From NCBI RefSeq assembly GCF_000708595.2, contig NZ_JARP01000005.1, positions 124,001-188,000 on the forward strand: a stretch of 64,000 bases of DNA. Reading direction: 5' to 3'. This document shows, in pieces, positions 18,348-27,605 of this stretch (positions within the stretch are counted from its first letter, which is position 1; every line of letters begins with the position of its first letter). The notes beneath the pieces are model-generated. The model was given only the letters and a program-made list of their open reading frames with translations. It searched no databases and was not told where the DNA came from. The position numbers and the translations under genes were made by a program. Source of the DNA: Flavobacterium sp. KJJ. Lineage in GTDB: Bacteria > Bacteroidota > Bacteroidia > Flavobacteriales > Flavobacteriaceae.

Positions 18348-19850
18348 TTACAATTCAAATAATAAAGACAACGTAACATTGTTTAATTTGGATGAAATAT
18401 TAGCTCCGTCAGTAAATCCAGTGGTAAAAAATCCTTGATTTGATTTTCTTTCTAAATATGAATAGGCTAAATCTATTTTTGTAGCTCCAAAGCTATATCC
18501 TAAACCTGCAGAATAACTGTTTAAATCTCCAATTGTAGTTCCGTTTTTGTATGGGCTTCCTTCAAAACGGTATCCACCGCGCAAGCTTAATTGCTGAATT
18601 TTGTATTCAGCTCCAATTCTCAATTCACCGTTTGATGTTAATTGATTACTGATGTCATTGTTTAATCCATTAAAACCAAGATCACTGGTTGGTTTGTATT
18701 TTGTGTTTGCATAATCTTTAATAGAATAATCAACACTGATTAATCCTGATTTTCCAAAAACGTAAGCGCCGCTAAAAGTGAATTTTCCTGGAGTTTGTAA
18801 AGTGTAAGATTCGTAAACATTTACAACATCTGGATTTATAAATTCATTGATTGGCTGTCCGCCGTCCGCTTGTCTTGTTGTCGCTAAACTTTGTGAAACT
18901 TCATCATAAAGTTCGTACCAAGTATTAGATTCATAAGCAATACCAAGTCTGAAAGCTTCTGTAACTTTAGCAATTGCTCCTAACTGAAAAGAAAACCCAT
19001 TTCCGTAAGTGTATAAATCATTATTAAAACGCAAACTTGAAATTGTTTCTTCTGGCTGTAACGGATTGCTGTTATCTTCGTAGAAACTTGTAGATCTTCT
19101 ATAATCAGTAATATGTGCATTTAGGTTTGCTCCGAAATAAATTCTGTCATCATAAGAAGTAGCGATGTTAAAACTCAATTTGCTATTATATCCTCTAGAA
19201 TAAATTTCATTTTCATGATAATAATTTCCGCCAGCAGGTACATTTGTTATATACTGAGTATTATTTCCTGTATCTGAAACAGGATTTATTACGTATCCTT
19301 TGTAGCCAAAATAAGCTTGTTGCTCATTATAAAACTGATCTCTATAAGGGATACCTGTGATATCTGCTAAAGGAATTCCATTAGCATAGGCTAAAAAGTA
19401 TTTGTCAACAGAGTTTGTCGGATTTGTTCCTGCTGAAAAAACGTCATTATTGAAATTATTAGTGTTTTCATAGCTGGCCCCTAAAACAATTTTTTTCCAT
19501 TTATTGTTTGGGTTATGATCGTGAAAAACAAATACACCGCCAGCTTGATTCAGGATAAAAGAATTTTCTTTATCGCTGGTTTGAGTTCCAAAATAATTAG
19601 AATTATTTTTAATCGACTCATTGCTAAAAGTAATTCCAACCTGATTGTTGTTGAAAATGGCAGATCCGGCTGGATTGACAGTTATGGCAGATAAATCTCC
19701 ACCAACGGCTCCAAATGCACCGCTTAAGGCTCTGAATCTTGCAGTTCCAGTTAAATTGTCTTGCGAATATCGAACAGCATCTGATACTTCTTGAGAATGT
19801 GAGACGCTAAAAGACAGTCCTGTTATAAGTAGGAAAAATATTTTTTTCAT
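18348..19850 (-). CDS. OmpP1/FadL-family outer membrane protein
   Basis: 500 residues with a signal peptide (ends SVSHSQ, about residue 19). The mature N-terminus has the FadL-type hatch region (ARFRALSGAFGAVGGDLSAITVNPAGSAIFNNNQVGITF), including the NPAG motif, and the C-terminal half is a barrel ending LSLLFEL. Such proteins move long-chain fatty acids or other hydrophobic compounds inward across the outer membrane without TonB. The substrate here is unknown. It lies 44 bases after the Gly/Tyr-rich lipoprotein gene on the same strand and may share its transcript. Confidence 0.87.
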   Translation of the reverse strand: MKKIFFLLITGLSFSVSHSQEVSDAVRYSQDNLTGTARFRALSGAFGAVGGDLSAITVNPAGSAIFNNNQVGITFSNESIKNNSNYFGTQTSDKENSFILNQAGGVFVFHDHNPNNKWKKIVLGASYENTNNFNNDVFSAGTNPTNSVDKYFLAYANGIPLADITGIPYRDQFYNEQQAYFGYKGYVINPVSDTGNNTQYITNVPAGGNYYHENEIYSRGYNSKLSFNIATSYDDRIYFGANLNAHITDYRRSTSFYEDNSNPLQPEETISSLRFNNDLYTYGNGFSFQLGAIAKVTEAFRLGIAYESNTWYELYDEVSQSLATTRQADGGQPINEFINPDVVNVYESYTLQTPGKFTFSGAYVFGKSGLISVDYSIKDYANTKYKPTSDLGFNGLNNDISNQLTSNGELRIGAEYKIQQLSLRGGYRFEGSPYKNGTTIGDLNSYSAGLGYSFGATKIDLAYSYLERKSNQGFFTTGFTDGANISSKLNNVTLSLLFEL

Positions 19851-19894
19851 TTGGTTAATTTTTTAATGTGATTTAACGATGTGTGAAAGAGATA

Positions 19895-20869
19895 TTATCT
19901 TCTTCCGCCGCCTCCGCCACCAGATCTTCCACCTCCGCCGCCACCGCCAGAGCTTCTCATGCTTCCGCCGCCACCGCCACTGTTCATTGAGCGAGAAGGG
20001 CTAGGAGAGTATGTTCTAGAAGAATTGCTGTTGGTATTGTTGTAACTTCTATTTGTTGTTGTAGTACCGCTTGATCTTCTGTTAGAATAATCATAGCTGT
20101 TTTGTCCTTGAGCTGTACTTCTTCTGTTGCTAAAAGTTGGGCTAGAATAGCTTCTTCCGTTTACATTAGAGCTTCTTCTGTAATCTGAGTAGCTTGCGCT
20201 TCTTCTATTGGTATTGTTGTAATAGCTGTTTCTGTTTGTAGAATAGCTGTTTCTGCCAGCATAGTTTCTGCCTGAGTAGTATGAGTTTCTTGAAGCATAG
20301 CCTCTCGATCCATAATAAGCAGCAGAGCCTCTTCTTCCATAACTATAAGAGTAGTTGTTGTAGTATCCAGGTCCCCAATATCCAGGATATCCATATCCAG
20401 GACCCCAATAACCAGGATATCCCCATCCATAATATGGGTATCCCCATCCGTATCCGTAACCATATCCATAATATGGGTATCCGAATCCGAATCCAACTCC
20501 CCATGACCAAGATGGGTTAGAGTAAACGTTTACGGCTACTTCAGAATTAGCGCTTCCCCAAGCTGGGTAAGCTGTTGCTTGTGCAGTCTGTGTGCTGTCG
20601 GTGTCTGAATAATTTCCATAGCTGTCTACATCTGTGAAAATTTCAGTTGGCTGACCGTCATCCTGCAGTGATTTAAAGTAATCCTTATATTGATTGTTTG
20701 CGCTTGTGGTATTTGTTTGTACATACGTGTTTGATGAATTACCATACACTCCATCATTATCATGATAAGACGAGTTTTGATAAGAACCACACGATGCTAA
20801 TAGAAAACTCAGTATTCCAATTAAGTAAAAATGACTTGAGTTTTGGCGAAGAGATGTAGAAGTTTTCAT
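19895..20869 (-). CDS. Gly/Tyr- and Arg/Ser/Tyr-rich low-complexity lipoprotein
   Basis: 324 residues with a lipobox ending at Cys27 (SFLLASC). After an Asn/Ser/Asp/Thr-rich linker, residues about 120-180 repeat Gly-Tyr-Trp-Pro units (such as GYPYYGWGYPGYWGPGY). Residues about 180-290 are rich in Arg, Ser, Tyr and Asn, and the last 25 are nearly all glycine with single Arg and Ser. No enzyme domain is visible. A surface-exposed, self-associating or mineral-binding role would suit the composition but is inference only. A TATTTTTG element (20907 down to 20900) lies 31 bases upstream, in a 101-base gap shared with the divergent proS gene. Confidence 0.8.
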   Translation of the reverse strand: MKTSTSLRQNSSHFYLIGILSFLLASCGSYQNSSYHDNDGVYGNSSNTYVQTNTTSANNQYKDYFKSLQDDGQPTEIFTDVDSYGNYSDTDSTQTAQATAYPAWGSANSEVAVNVYSNPSWSWGVGFGFGYPYYGYGYGYGWGYPYYGWGYPGYWGPGYGYPGYWGPGYYNNYSYSYGRRGSAAYYGSRGYASRNSYYSGRNYAGRNSYSTNRNSYYNNTNRRSASYSDYRRSSNVNGRSYSSPTFSNRRSTAQGQNSYDYSNRRSSGTTTTNRSYNNTNSNSSRTYSPSPSRSMNSGGGGGSMRSSGGGGGGGRSGGGGGGRR

Positions 20870-20970
20870 ATCTGTGGTGTTTTTTATTGTTGCACATTAC
20901 AAAAATAGTTAGTTTTGTCAAACTATTTAGTTAAAATTATTAAAACAAAATTTGTGCCAAACTATTCAAT

Positions 20971-22449
20971 ATGAGTAAGAACCTCACTACAAGATCAGAA
21001 GATTATTCGAAATGGTATAACGAGCTGGTTGTTAAGGCAGATTTAGCTGAAAACTCGGGAGTTAGAGGATGTATGGTTATTAAACCTTACGGATATGCCA
21101 TTTGGGAAAAAATGCAGGCGGAGTTAGATAGAATGTTTAAAGAAACAGGACATCAAAATGCTTATTTTCCTTTATTTGTGCCTAAAAGCATGTTTGAGGC
21201 AGAAGAGAAAAATGCAGAAGGATTTGCAAAAGAATGTGCTATTGTAACGCATTATAGATTAAAAAATGATCCAGATAAGCCCGGAAAGCTAATGGTTGAT
21301 CCGAATGCTAAATTAGAAGAGGAACTAATTGTTCGTCCTACTAGTGAGGCAATTATTTGGTCTACATATAAAGGATGGGTACAATCTTATAGAGATTTGC
21401 CATTATTGATTAATCAATGGGCAAATGTTGTACGATGGGAAATGCGTACGCGTTTGTTTTTAAGAACTGCTGAGTTTTTATGGCAGGAAGGACATACGGC
21501 TCATGCTACAAAGACTGAAGCTTTAGAGGAATCTGTAAAAATGATGAACGTTTATGCTGATTTTGCAGAGAATTTTATGGCAATTCCTGTTGTAAAAGGT
21601 ATTAAAACTGAAACAGAGCGTTTTGCTGGAGCAGATGAGACTTATTGTATTGAAGCTCTAATGCAGGACGGAAAAGCATTACAGGCAGGAACGTCGCACT
21701 TTTTAGGACAAAATTTTGCAAAAGCATTTGATGTGAAGTTTGCTAATGCTGAAGGAAAACAAGAGCATGTTTGGGGAACTTCTTGGGGAGTTTCTACTCG
21801 TTTAATGGGTGCTCTGGTAATGACGCATTCAGATGATCAAGGATTAGTGTTGCCTCCAAATTTAGCGCCTATACAAGTTGTTATAGTTCCTATATATAAA
21901 ACAGATGAACAATTGGCTGACATTACTGCAGCTGCAAATGATTTAACGGCTAAACTTAAAAAGCTGAAGATTTCAGTTAAGTATGATGACAGAACAACTC
22001 AAAAACCAGGATTCAAATTTGCTGAATGGGAATTGAAAGGTGTGCCGGTCAGAATCGCTGTTGGTCCAAAAGATTTAGAAAACGGAACTTTTGAAGTTGC
22101 AAGACGCGATACGTTGACAAAAGAAGTAGTTTCTGGAGAAGGAATCGTAACTTATATAAATGACTTGTTAGAACAGATTCAAACGGATTTATTTAATAAG
22201 GCATTAGACTATCGTAATACTCATATTACGGAAGTAAATAATTTTGAGGAGTTTAAGGAAGTTTTGGAAGGAAAAACTGGTTTTGTTTCAGCTCATTGGG
22301 ATGGCACTGCTGCTACTGAAGAGAAAATAAAAGACTTGACAAAAGCAACAATTCGTTGTATTCCTTTAGATGCTAAAGAAGAGGCGGGAACCTGTGTATT
22401 TACTGGGAATCCTTCTTCAAAAAGAGTGCTGTTTGCTAAGGCATATTAA
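20971..22449 (+). CDS. proS: prolyl-tRNA synthetase (short, archaeal/eukaryal-type)
   Basis: 492 residues, the compact class II form without the editing insertion. Motif 1 lies in [20 protein letters not shown], motif 2 in [24 protein letters not shown], and motif 3 in [28 protein letters not shown]. An anticodon-binding domain covers about 285-390 ([11 protein letters not shown]) and the C-terminal zinc-binding-like domain ends the protein. It charges tRNA-Pro. It is divergent from the Gly/Tyr-rich lipoprotein gene and followed by three tRNA genes that have their own promoter. Confidence 0.96.
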   Translation: MSKNLTTRSEDYSKWYNELVVKADLAENSGVRGCMVIKPYGYAIWEKMQAELDRMFKETGHQNAYFPLFVPKSMFEAEEKNAEGFAKECAIVTHYRLKNDPDKPGKLMVDPNAKLEEELIVRPTSEAIIWSTYKGWVQSYRDLPLLINQWANVVRWEMRTRLFLRTAEFLWQEGHTAHATKTEALEESVKMMNVYADFAENFMAIPVVKGIKTETERFAGADETYCIEALMQDGKALQAGTSHFLGQNFAKAFDVKFANAEGKQEHVWGTSWGVSTRLMGALVMTHSDDQGLVLPPNLAPIQVVIVPIYKTDEQLADITAAANDLTAKLKKLKISVKYDDRTTQKPGFKFAEWELKGVPVRIAVGPKDLENGTFEVARRDTLTKEVVSGEGIVTYINDLLEQIQTDLFNKALDYRNTHITEVNNFEEFKEVLEGKTGFVSAHWDGTAATEEKIKDLTKATIRCIPLDAKEEAGTCVFTGNPSSKRVLFAKAY

Positions 22450-22477
22450 AAAATTTTAATTTTTTTTGCATCAGGTA

Positions 22478-22507
22478 TTGTACATCTTAAAAATAGTTGT
22501 ATTTTTG
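22478..22507 (+). promoter_or_regulatory. promoter of the tRNA-Glu cluster
   Basis: TTG at 22478-22480 and TATTTTTG at 22500-22507 are separated by 19 bases, a textbook flavobacterial promoter (TTG, 17-23 bases, TAnnTTTG). Transcription would begin about 13 bases ahead of the first tRNA. Confidence 0.7.
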
Positions 22508-22526
22508 CATCCGCATTAGAGAAGCA

Positions 22527-22598
22527 GGCCCGTTCGTCTATCGGTTAGGACGCATGGTTTTCATCCATGTAAGAGCGGTTCGATTCCGCTACGGGCTA
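22527..22598 (+). tRNA. tRNA-Glu (anticodon TTC), copy 1
   Basis: 72 bases fold into a full cloverleaf. The acceptor GGCCCGT pairs with ACGGGCT (first pair G-U), the anticodon stem CATGG/CCATG encloses TTTTCAT with TTC at 22560-22562, and the T-arm is AGCGG-TTCGATT-CCGCT. CCA is not encoded. Its sequence is identical to copy 2. Confidence 0.95.
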
Positions 22599-22642
22599 CT
22601 ACTTTTACTGCGAATTGTTCTTGAAATACTGAGAATTAAAAT

Positions 22643-22714
22643 GGCCCGTTCGTCTATCGGTTAGGACGCATGGTTTTCATCCATGTAAGAGCGGTTCGAT
22701 TCCGCTACGGGCTA
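22643..22714 (+). tRNA. tRNA-Glu (anticodon TTC), copy 2
   Basis: Identical over all 72 bases to the copy 44 bases upstream. It has no promoter of its own, so it is probably processed from the same precursor. CCA is not encoded. Confidence 0.95.
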
Positions 22715-22759
22715 CAATAATACCTCTATATTTAATATAGAAAAACTTAGAACGATAAT

Positions 22760-22831
22760 GGTCTGTTCGTCTAGGGGTTAGGACTCCAGGCTTTCGTCCT
22801 GGTAACAGGGGTTCGATTCCCTTACAGACTA
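22760..22831 (+). tRNA. tRNA-Glu (anticodon TTC), divergent third copy
   Basis: 72 bases with acceptor GGTCTGT/ACAGACT (again first pair G-U), anticodon stem CCAGG/CCTGG, loop CTTTCGT and T-arm AGGGG-TTCGATT-CCCTT. The anticodon reads TTC like the two other copies, but the acceptor, D-arm, anticodon stem and T-stem differ at many positions and base 37 is G instead of A. CCA is not encoded. Confidence 0.88.
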
Positions 22832-22987
22832 CTAAAATTAGTTGTGAATAAGTTTTATAAAATAAAAATTGGTGTCTCGATTTTTGTTTTATTAGTTAAA
22901 ACCAAAGTGATTGTTTTGCAATTGTGGGAGGTTTTTCTTTTTTAACTAGTATTCTATAATAATTATTACATCTAAAATTAAAACAAA

Positions 22988-23239
22988 ATGGCAAATCATA
23001 AGTCAGCATTAAAAAGAATCAGAAGTAACGAAAAAAGAAGAGTTCTTAACAGATATCAACATAAAACTACTCGTAACGCTATTAAAGCATTAAGATTAGC
23101 TACTGATAAATCTGATGCATCATCTAAATTATCAACTGTAATATCTATGATTGATAAATTAGCTAAAAAGAACATCATTCACAATAACAAAGCTTCTAAC
23201 TTGAAGTCTAAATTAACGAAACATGTTGCTAAATTGTAA
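22988..23239 (+). CDS. rpsT: 30S ribosomal protein S20
   Basis: 83 residues, very basic, beginning MANHKSALKRIRSNEKRRVLNRYQ, the conserved S20 start after Met-Ala-Asn-His-Lys-Ser-Ala. It binds 16S rRNA at the base of the small subunit. It stands alone between the tRNA cluster and a terminator, as is usual for rpsT. Confidence 0.97.
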   Translation: MANHKSALKRIRSNEKRRVLNRYQHKTTRNAIKALRLATDKSDASSKLSTVISMIDKLAKKNIIHNNKASNLKSKLTKHVAKL

Positions 23240-23263
23240 TTAATTACAATTTCCTAAATATAT

Positions 23264-23292
23264 AAAAAATCCTCTTTTAGAGGATTTTTTTG
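23264..23292 (+). terminator. terminator of rpsT
   Basis: AAAAATCCTCT pairs with AGAGGATTTTT around TTT and ends in a T tract, 25 bases after the rpsT stop. Confidence 0.85.
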
Positions 23293-23382
23293 TTTTAGAA
23301 AAAACTCCAGAAAAATTCCTAATTCTAATGTATGTTGTTTAATATCAAGCAGAGATGGAATTTGGAATTTTATTATTGTAAT

Positions 23383-23796
23383 TTATTGGTTGATTTTCTT
23401 TTTAAGATATTCCAGCATAGGCTGTGTAATTGGCTTTGAAAGGAAGTCAATTATTATTGGGTATTTTTTTGCTTTTGCTAAATCTTCGGGATCAATTGTT
23501 GAGGATAGTACAATAACATTTACAGTGTTGAATTCAGCGTAATCTGGAGAAGTAAAATGATCTAAAAACTCCCAGCCTCCCATAACGGGCATGTTTAGGT
23601 CGAGAAAAATCAGCTCTGGTTTTTTGTTTACTTTATTTTTGTTATTGGTATATTTTAAGGTATTGAAATGATGCAGTGCTTCTTCGCCATTTTGAGCCGT
23701 AATAATTTCATTCGAAAATTCGGATTTTGAAATTACTTTTTTACATAACATTAACGTGATTGGATCGTCGTCAATGCATAGAATTTGCTCTAGCAT
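23383..23796 (-). CDS. receiver-only response regulator
   Basis: 137 residues that form a single CheY-like receiver domain: acidic pocket DDDP near the N-terminus, phosphoacceptor Asp66 in LIFLDLNMPVMGGWEFL, a Ser/Thr switch in VIVLSST and Lys in LSKPI. No output domain follows. It lies 5 bases after the PAS histidine kinase gene, so the kinase is the likely phosphodonor. The small insertion NNKNKVNKK before strand 3 is typical of Bacteroidota single-domain regulators. Confidence 0.92.
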   Translation of the reverse strand: MLEQILCIDDDPITLMLCKKVISKSEFSNEIITAQNGEEALHHFNTLKYTNNKNKVNKKPELIFLDLNMPVMGGWEFLDHFTSPDYAEFNTVNVIVLSSTIDPEDLAKAKKYPIIIDFLSKPITQPMLEYLKKKINQ

Positions 23797-23801
23797 AGGT
23801 A

Positions 23802-25511
23802 TTAATTTTTAAATGTTATTGTAAATGTTGTGCCTTTGTTTACTTCGCTGTCTATACTGATTGTTCCTCCCATCGTTTCAACTTGAGATTTTACAAGATA
23901 TAAACCTAAACCTTTGCTATCTGGGTAATTATGAAATCTTTGATAAAGACCAAAAACTTTGTCACGATTTCTTTCTAAATCAATACCAATTCCGTTGTCT
24001 TTAAAGGTTAATATCGCTTTGTGATCTATTTGTTCAGCGATAATTGATATTTTTAATTTTCGATTTTCAGATTTGTATTTTATTGAATTCGTCAGTAAAT
24101 TGAGTAAAATGCTTTCGATATAGGCTTTGTTTGTGTTTAATATTGGTACGCGGTCAAATTTTAATTTAATAATTGGTTTGTGCAATTCAATTTGAAAGGA
24201 GAGCTGGCTAAAGACATTTTCGAAAACTTCTTCTAAAGAAACCTCTTCTTTTTGCATCGAAGGGTTGTCTTTAATAATAATAACTTTTACTAGATCATTT
24301 ATCGTTTCATTTAATAGATGTGTTGATTTGGTAAAACCGGTTAAGATTTCTTCAAGCTCTGGATTTTCTATTGGAATATCTTCAATTAGATTTAAAAGTC
24401 CAATTAAATTAGATAATGGTGCTCTTAAATTATGAGATGTAATGTATGAAAATTGCTTTAAATCCTTATTGTTCTGGGTTAATTCTCGAATAAGATGCTC
24501 TTTTTCTGTTTCTAATTTCTTTTCATCTGTTATGTCTCTTTGTATTGAAATCCAGTGTGAAATTACTCCTTCATTATTGAAAATTGGAATCATGGAAAAG
24601 CGCACCCAATATTCTTCATTTTGTTTGGTGTAGCTGATTGTTTCTATTAAACATTCTTCTTCATTTTTTATTGCTCTTAATAGTTTTTTAAGAGCTTCTG
24701 AATCTGAATTTGTTCCTTTAAAAATTGTTGGGGATTTACCAATTATTTCATTTGATAAATAACCTGACATCTGCGAGAATGCTGGATTGACGTATACGAT
24801 TTTAGGAATTTTTCGATCTGCTGAATTTGCTTCTGTAATTAAAATAGAATCTTTAGATTGCGTAATTACAGTTTCTAAAAGTTTTAATCGCTGTTCTTCC
24901 TCTTTTTGCTTGGTAATATCTTGAATCGCCCCAATCATCCTGATGGCTCTTCCGTTTTCATCTTTCAATAAAAAACCTCTGTCTAAAACATATTTATAAG
25001 TTCCGTCGGCACATCTAAAACGATATTGATCCTGCCATTTTTCGGTTTTTTGCTCAATAAAAGAATATAATTTAATAGACATTCTGATGCTGTCTTCGGG
25101 ATGAATTTTGTCAAACCACCATTTTGAAGTTTTTCCAACTTCGGTCTGATTATAACCAAATACACTTTCTATGCCTTTGTTCCAATTAATGCTGTCTTCT
25201 TGTATTTTCCAATCCCAAATCGTGTCGCTTGTTGCTTTTGCTACTATGTCATATTTTTCGTTAGATTCCTTAATTTCTTCGTTAGTTTCTTTTAATTTTT
25301 TAAAAACAGTAATGTTCCTTTTTTCATTTTTAGAAACTATATACTTGAAAAAGAGAGCAGTGGTTAGAATAAAAAAAATATCCTTTAAGAAAAAAACATA
25401 AAAGTATTTAGTGTCAGAAAAGTAAGTAATAAGTATTTTATGACAGACGATTGCCATAAATAACGATATGATAATATAAACTAGAGTAATTTGGAGAGTT
25501 TTACTTTTCAT
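23802..25511 (-). CDS. membrane PAS-PAS sensor histidine kinase
   Basis: 569 residues from the chosen ATG at 25511 (an in-frame ATG at 25562 would add 17 hydrophobic residues). Two transmembrane helices lie near the N-terminus (LVYIIISLFMAIVCHKIL and FFLKDIFFILTTALFF), then PAS/PAC domains at about 75-200 and 205-330. The dimerisation helix has the phosphoacceptor His in FSYITSHNLRAPLSNL, and the ATPase domain has ILLNLLTNSIKYK (N box), FKDNGIGID (G1) and SKGLGLYLVKS (G2). The signal is unknown, and the scarce periplasmic part suggests sensing by the cytosolic PAS domains. The partner is the adjacent receiver-only protein. Confidence 0.9.
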   Translation of the reverse strand: MKSKTLQITLVYIIISLFMAIVCHKILITYFSDTKYFYVFFLKDIFFILTTALFFKYIVSKNEKRNITVFKKLKETNEEIKESNEKYDIVAKATSDTIWDWKIQEDSINWNKGIESVFGYNQTEVGKTSKWWFDKIHPEDSIRMSIKLYSFIEQKTEKWQDQYRFRCADGTYKYVLDRGFLLKDENGRAIRMIGAIQDITKQKEEEQRLKLLETVITQSKDSILITEANSADRKIPKIVYVNPAFSQMSGYLSNEIIGKSPTIFKGTNSDSEALKKLLRAIKNEEECLIETISYTKQNEEYWVRFSMIPIFNNEGVISHWISIQRDITDEKKLETEKEHLIRELTQNNKDLKQFSYITSHNLRAPLSNLIGLLNLIEDIPIENPELEEILTGFTKSTHLLNETINDLVKVIIIKDNPSMQKEEVSLEEVFENVFSQLSFQIELHKPIIKLKFDRVPILNTNKAYIESILLNLLTNSIKYKSENRKLKISIIAEQIDHKAILTFKDNGIGIDLERNRDKVFGLYQRFHNYPDSKGLGLYLVKSQVETMGGTISIDSEVNKGTTFTITFKN

Positions 25512-25653
25512 TACTTCAAATATAGTTAAATTAAGTATAAATAAACAATAAGAAAAGTTCATTTTACACTTAAATTAATGCTCATTTAGATGAACTAATT
25601 ACTTGTTAATACGCAAACTATCGCAGAAACGTTTTTTATATCAAAATAAAGTG

Positions 25654-25661
25654 TACCTTTG
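25654..25661 (+). promoter_or_regulatory. -7 promoter element of bipA
   Basis: TACCTTTG followed by CACCC is a very typical flavobacterial -7 region and lies 19 bases ahead of the ATG at 25681. A T-rich stretch, not a clean TTG, is at the -33 spacing. Confidence 0.6.
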
Positions 25662-25680
25662 CACCCATTAAAAATCACAG

Positions 25681-27477
25681 ATGGAATCTATTAGAAACAT
25701 TGCAATTATTGCCCACGTCGATCACGGTAAAACCACTTTGGTTGATAAAATTATGTATCACTGTCAATTATTTCGTGACAACGAAAACACAGGTGATTTA
25801 ATTCTTGATAATAACGATTTAGAGCGTGAGAGAGGTATTACTATTACTTCTAAGAACGTATCAGTTCAATATAAAGGAACAAAAATCAATATTATTGACA
25901 CTCCTGGCCACGCGGATTTTGGAGGTGAAGTAGAACGTGTATTGAACATGGCCGATGGTGTATGTTTGCTAGTGGATGCTTTTGAGGGTCCAATGCCACA
26001 AACTCGTTTTGTATTACAAAAAGCTATTGACTTAGGTCTTAAGCCTTGTGTTGTTATCAATAAAGTTGATAAAGAAAACTGTACTCCTGAAGAAGTTCAT
26101 GAAAAAGTTTTTGACTTAATGTTTGAATTAGGTGCTGAAGAATGGCAGTTGGATTTTCCAACAGTTTATGGTTCTGCTAAAAATAACTGGATGTCTGATC
26201 ATTGGGAAAACGTAACTGATAATGTTGAAGCATTATTAGATATGGTTGTTGAAAATGTACCTGCTCCTAAAGTTTCTGAAGGAACACCACAAATGTTGAT
26301 TACTTCTTTAGATTTCTCTGCATTTACAGGTCGTATCGCTATTGGTCGTCTTGAAAGAGGGGTTCTTAAAGAAGGTATGCCAATCTCATTAGTAAAAAGA
26401 GATGGTACTGTATCTAAATCTCGTATCAAAGAACTTCATACTTTTGAAGGACTTGGTCGTAAAAAAGTACAAGAGGTTATTGCTGGAGATATTTGTGCAA
26501 TCATTGGAGTTGAAGGTTTTGAAATTGGTGATACTATTGCTGATTTTGAAAATCCGGAAGGTCTAAAAACAATTGATATTGACGAGCCTACTATGAGTAT
26601 GTTGTTTACTATCAACGACTCACCTTTCTTTGGTAAAGAAGGTAAATTTGTAACTTCTCGCCATATTAGAGAAAGACTTACAAAAGAGTTAGAGAAAAAC
26701 TTAGCAATGAAATTGGGTGAAACTGATTCTGCTGATAAATTCATGGTTTTTGGTCGTGGAGTACTTCACTTATCTGTTCTTATTGAAACAATGAGAAGAG
26801 AAGGGTATGAGTTGCAAATTGGTCAGCCACAAGTTATCATCAAAGAAATTGATGGTAAAAAATGTGAGCCAATTGAGGAATTAACTATCGACTTACCAGA
26901 AAATCTTTCAGGTAGAGCAGTTGAGTTCGTTACTATGCGTAAAGGTGAAATGCTAAGTATGGAAACTAAAGGGGAGCGTATGATTGTAAAATTTAATATT
27001 CCATCACGTGGAATTATTGGATTGCGTAACCAATTACTTACTGCAACAGCTGGTGAGGCTATTATGGCACACCGTTTTATAGGATACGAGCCTTACAAAG
27101 GAGAAATTGCCGGACGTAATAAAGGGTCATTAATTTCTATGGAAAAAGGAAAAGCTATTCCTTATTCTATTGATAAATTGCAAGATCGTGGTAAGTTTTT
27201 TGTTGAACCAAATGCTGAAATTTACGAAGGTCAGGTAATTGGAGAAAACTCTCGTGGTGATGATATGTGCGTAAACGTAACTAAAGAGAAAAAACAATCT
27301 AACGTTCGTTCATCTGGAAATGATGAAAAAGCAAGAATCATTCCTCCAATTATTTTCTCTCTTGAAGAAGCTTTGGAGTACATTCAAAAAGATGAATATG
27401 TAGAGGTAACTCCAAAATCTATTCGTTTGAGAAAAATCTATTTGACAGAAACTGATAGAAAAAGATTTAAAATCTAA
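25681..27477 (+). CDS. typA: ribosome-associated GTPase BipA/TypA
   Basis: 598 residues of the translational GTPase family. The G domain has AHVDHGKTT (G1), RGITITSKN (G2 region), [16 protein letters not shown] (G3) and NKVDK (G4), followed by domain II, EF-G-like domains III and V and the BipA-specific C-terminal domain (from about 485, [20 protein letters not shown]). It assists 50S assembly and stress adaptation. A single gene with its own promoter and terminator. Confidence 0.96.
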   Translation: MESIRNIAIIAHVDHGKTTLVDKIMYHCQLFRDNENTGDLILDNNDLERERGITITSKNVSVQYKGTKINIIDTPGHADFGGEVERVLNMADGVCLLVDAFEGPMPQTRFVLQKAIDLGLKPCVVINKVDKENCTPEEVHEKVFDLMFELGAEEWQLDFPTVYGSAKNNWMSDHWENVTDNVEALLDMVVENVPAPKVSEGTPQMLITSLDFSAFTGRIAIGRLERGVLKEGMPISLVKRDGTVSKSRIKELHTFEGLGRKKVQEVIAGDICAIIGVEGFEIGDTIADFENPEGLKTIDIDEPTMSMLFTINDSPFFGKEGKFVTSRHIRERLTKELEKNLAMKLGETDSADKFMVFGRGVLHLSVLIETMRREGYELQIGQPQVIIKEIDGKKCEPIEELTIDLPENLSGRAVEFVTMRKGEMLSMETKGERMIVKFNIPSRGIIGLRNQLLTATAGEAIMAHRFIGYEPYKGEIAGRNKGSLISMEKGKAIPYSIDKLQDRGKFFVEPNAEIYEGQVIGENSRGDDMCVNVTKEKKQSNVRSSGNDEKARIIPPIIFSLEEALEYIQKDEYVEVTPKSIRLRKIYLTETDRKRFKI

Positions 27478-27497
27478 TACATTTAAATTTTTAATAT

Positions 27498-27545
27498 AAA
27501 AAACCCAAATTCCTCCCGAAATCGGATAGGAGTTTGGGTTTTTAT
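27498..27545 (+). terminator. terminator of typA
   Basis: AAAACCCAAA and TTTGGGTTTT close a stem continued by TCCT/AGGA around a small inner loop, followed by T5. On the minus strand it can also end readthrough ahead of the 3' end of the next gene. Confidence 0.75.
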
Positions 27546-27605
27546 TTTATACGAAGTTTCAGATTTCAGTCTCCCAAGCTTCGTGGAGGAATTTTAAAAT
27601 TTCTT

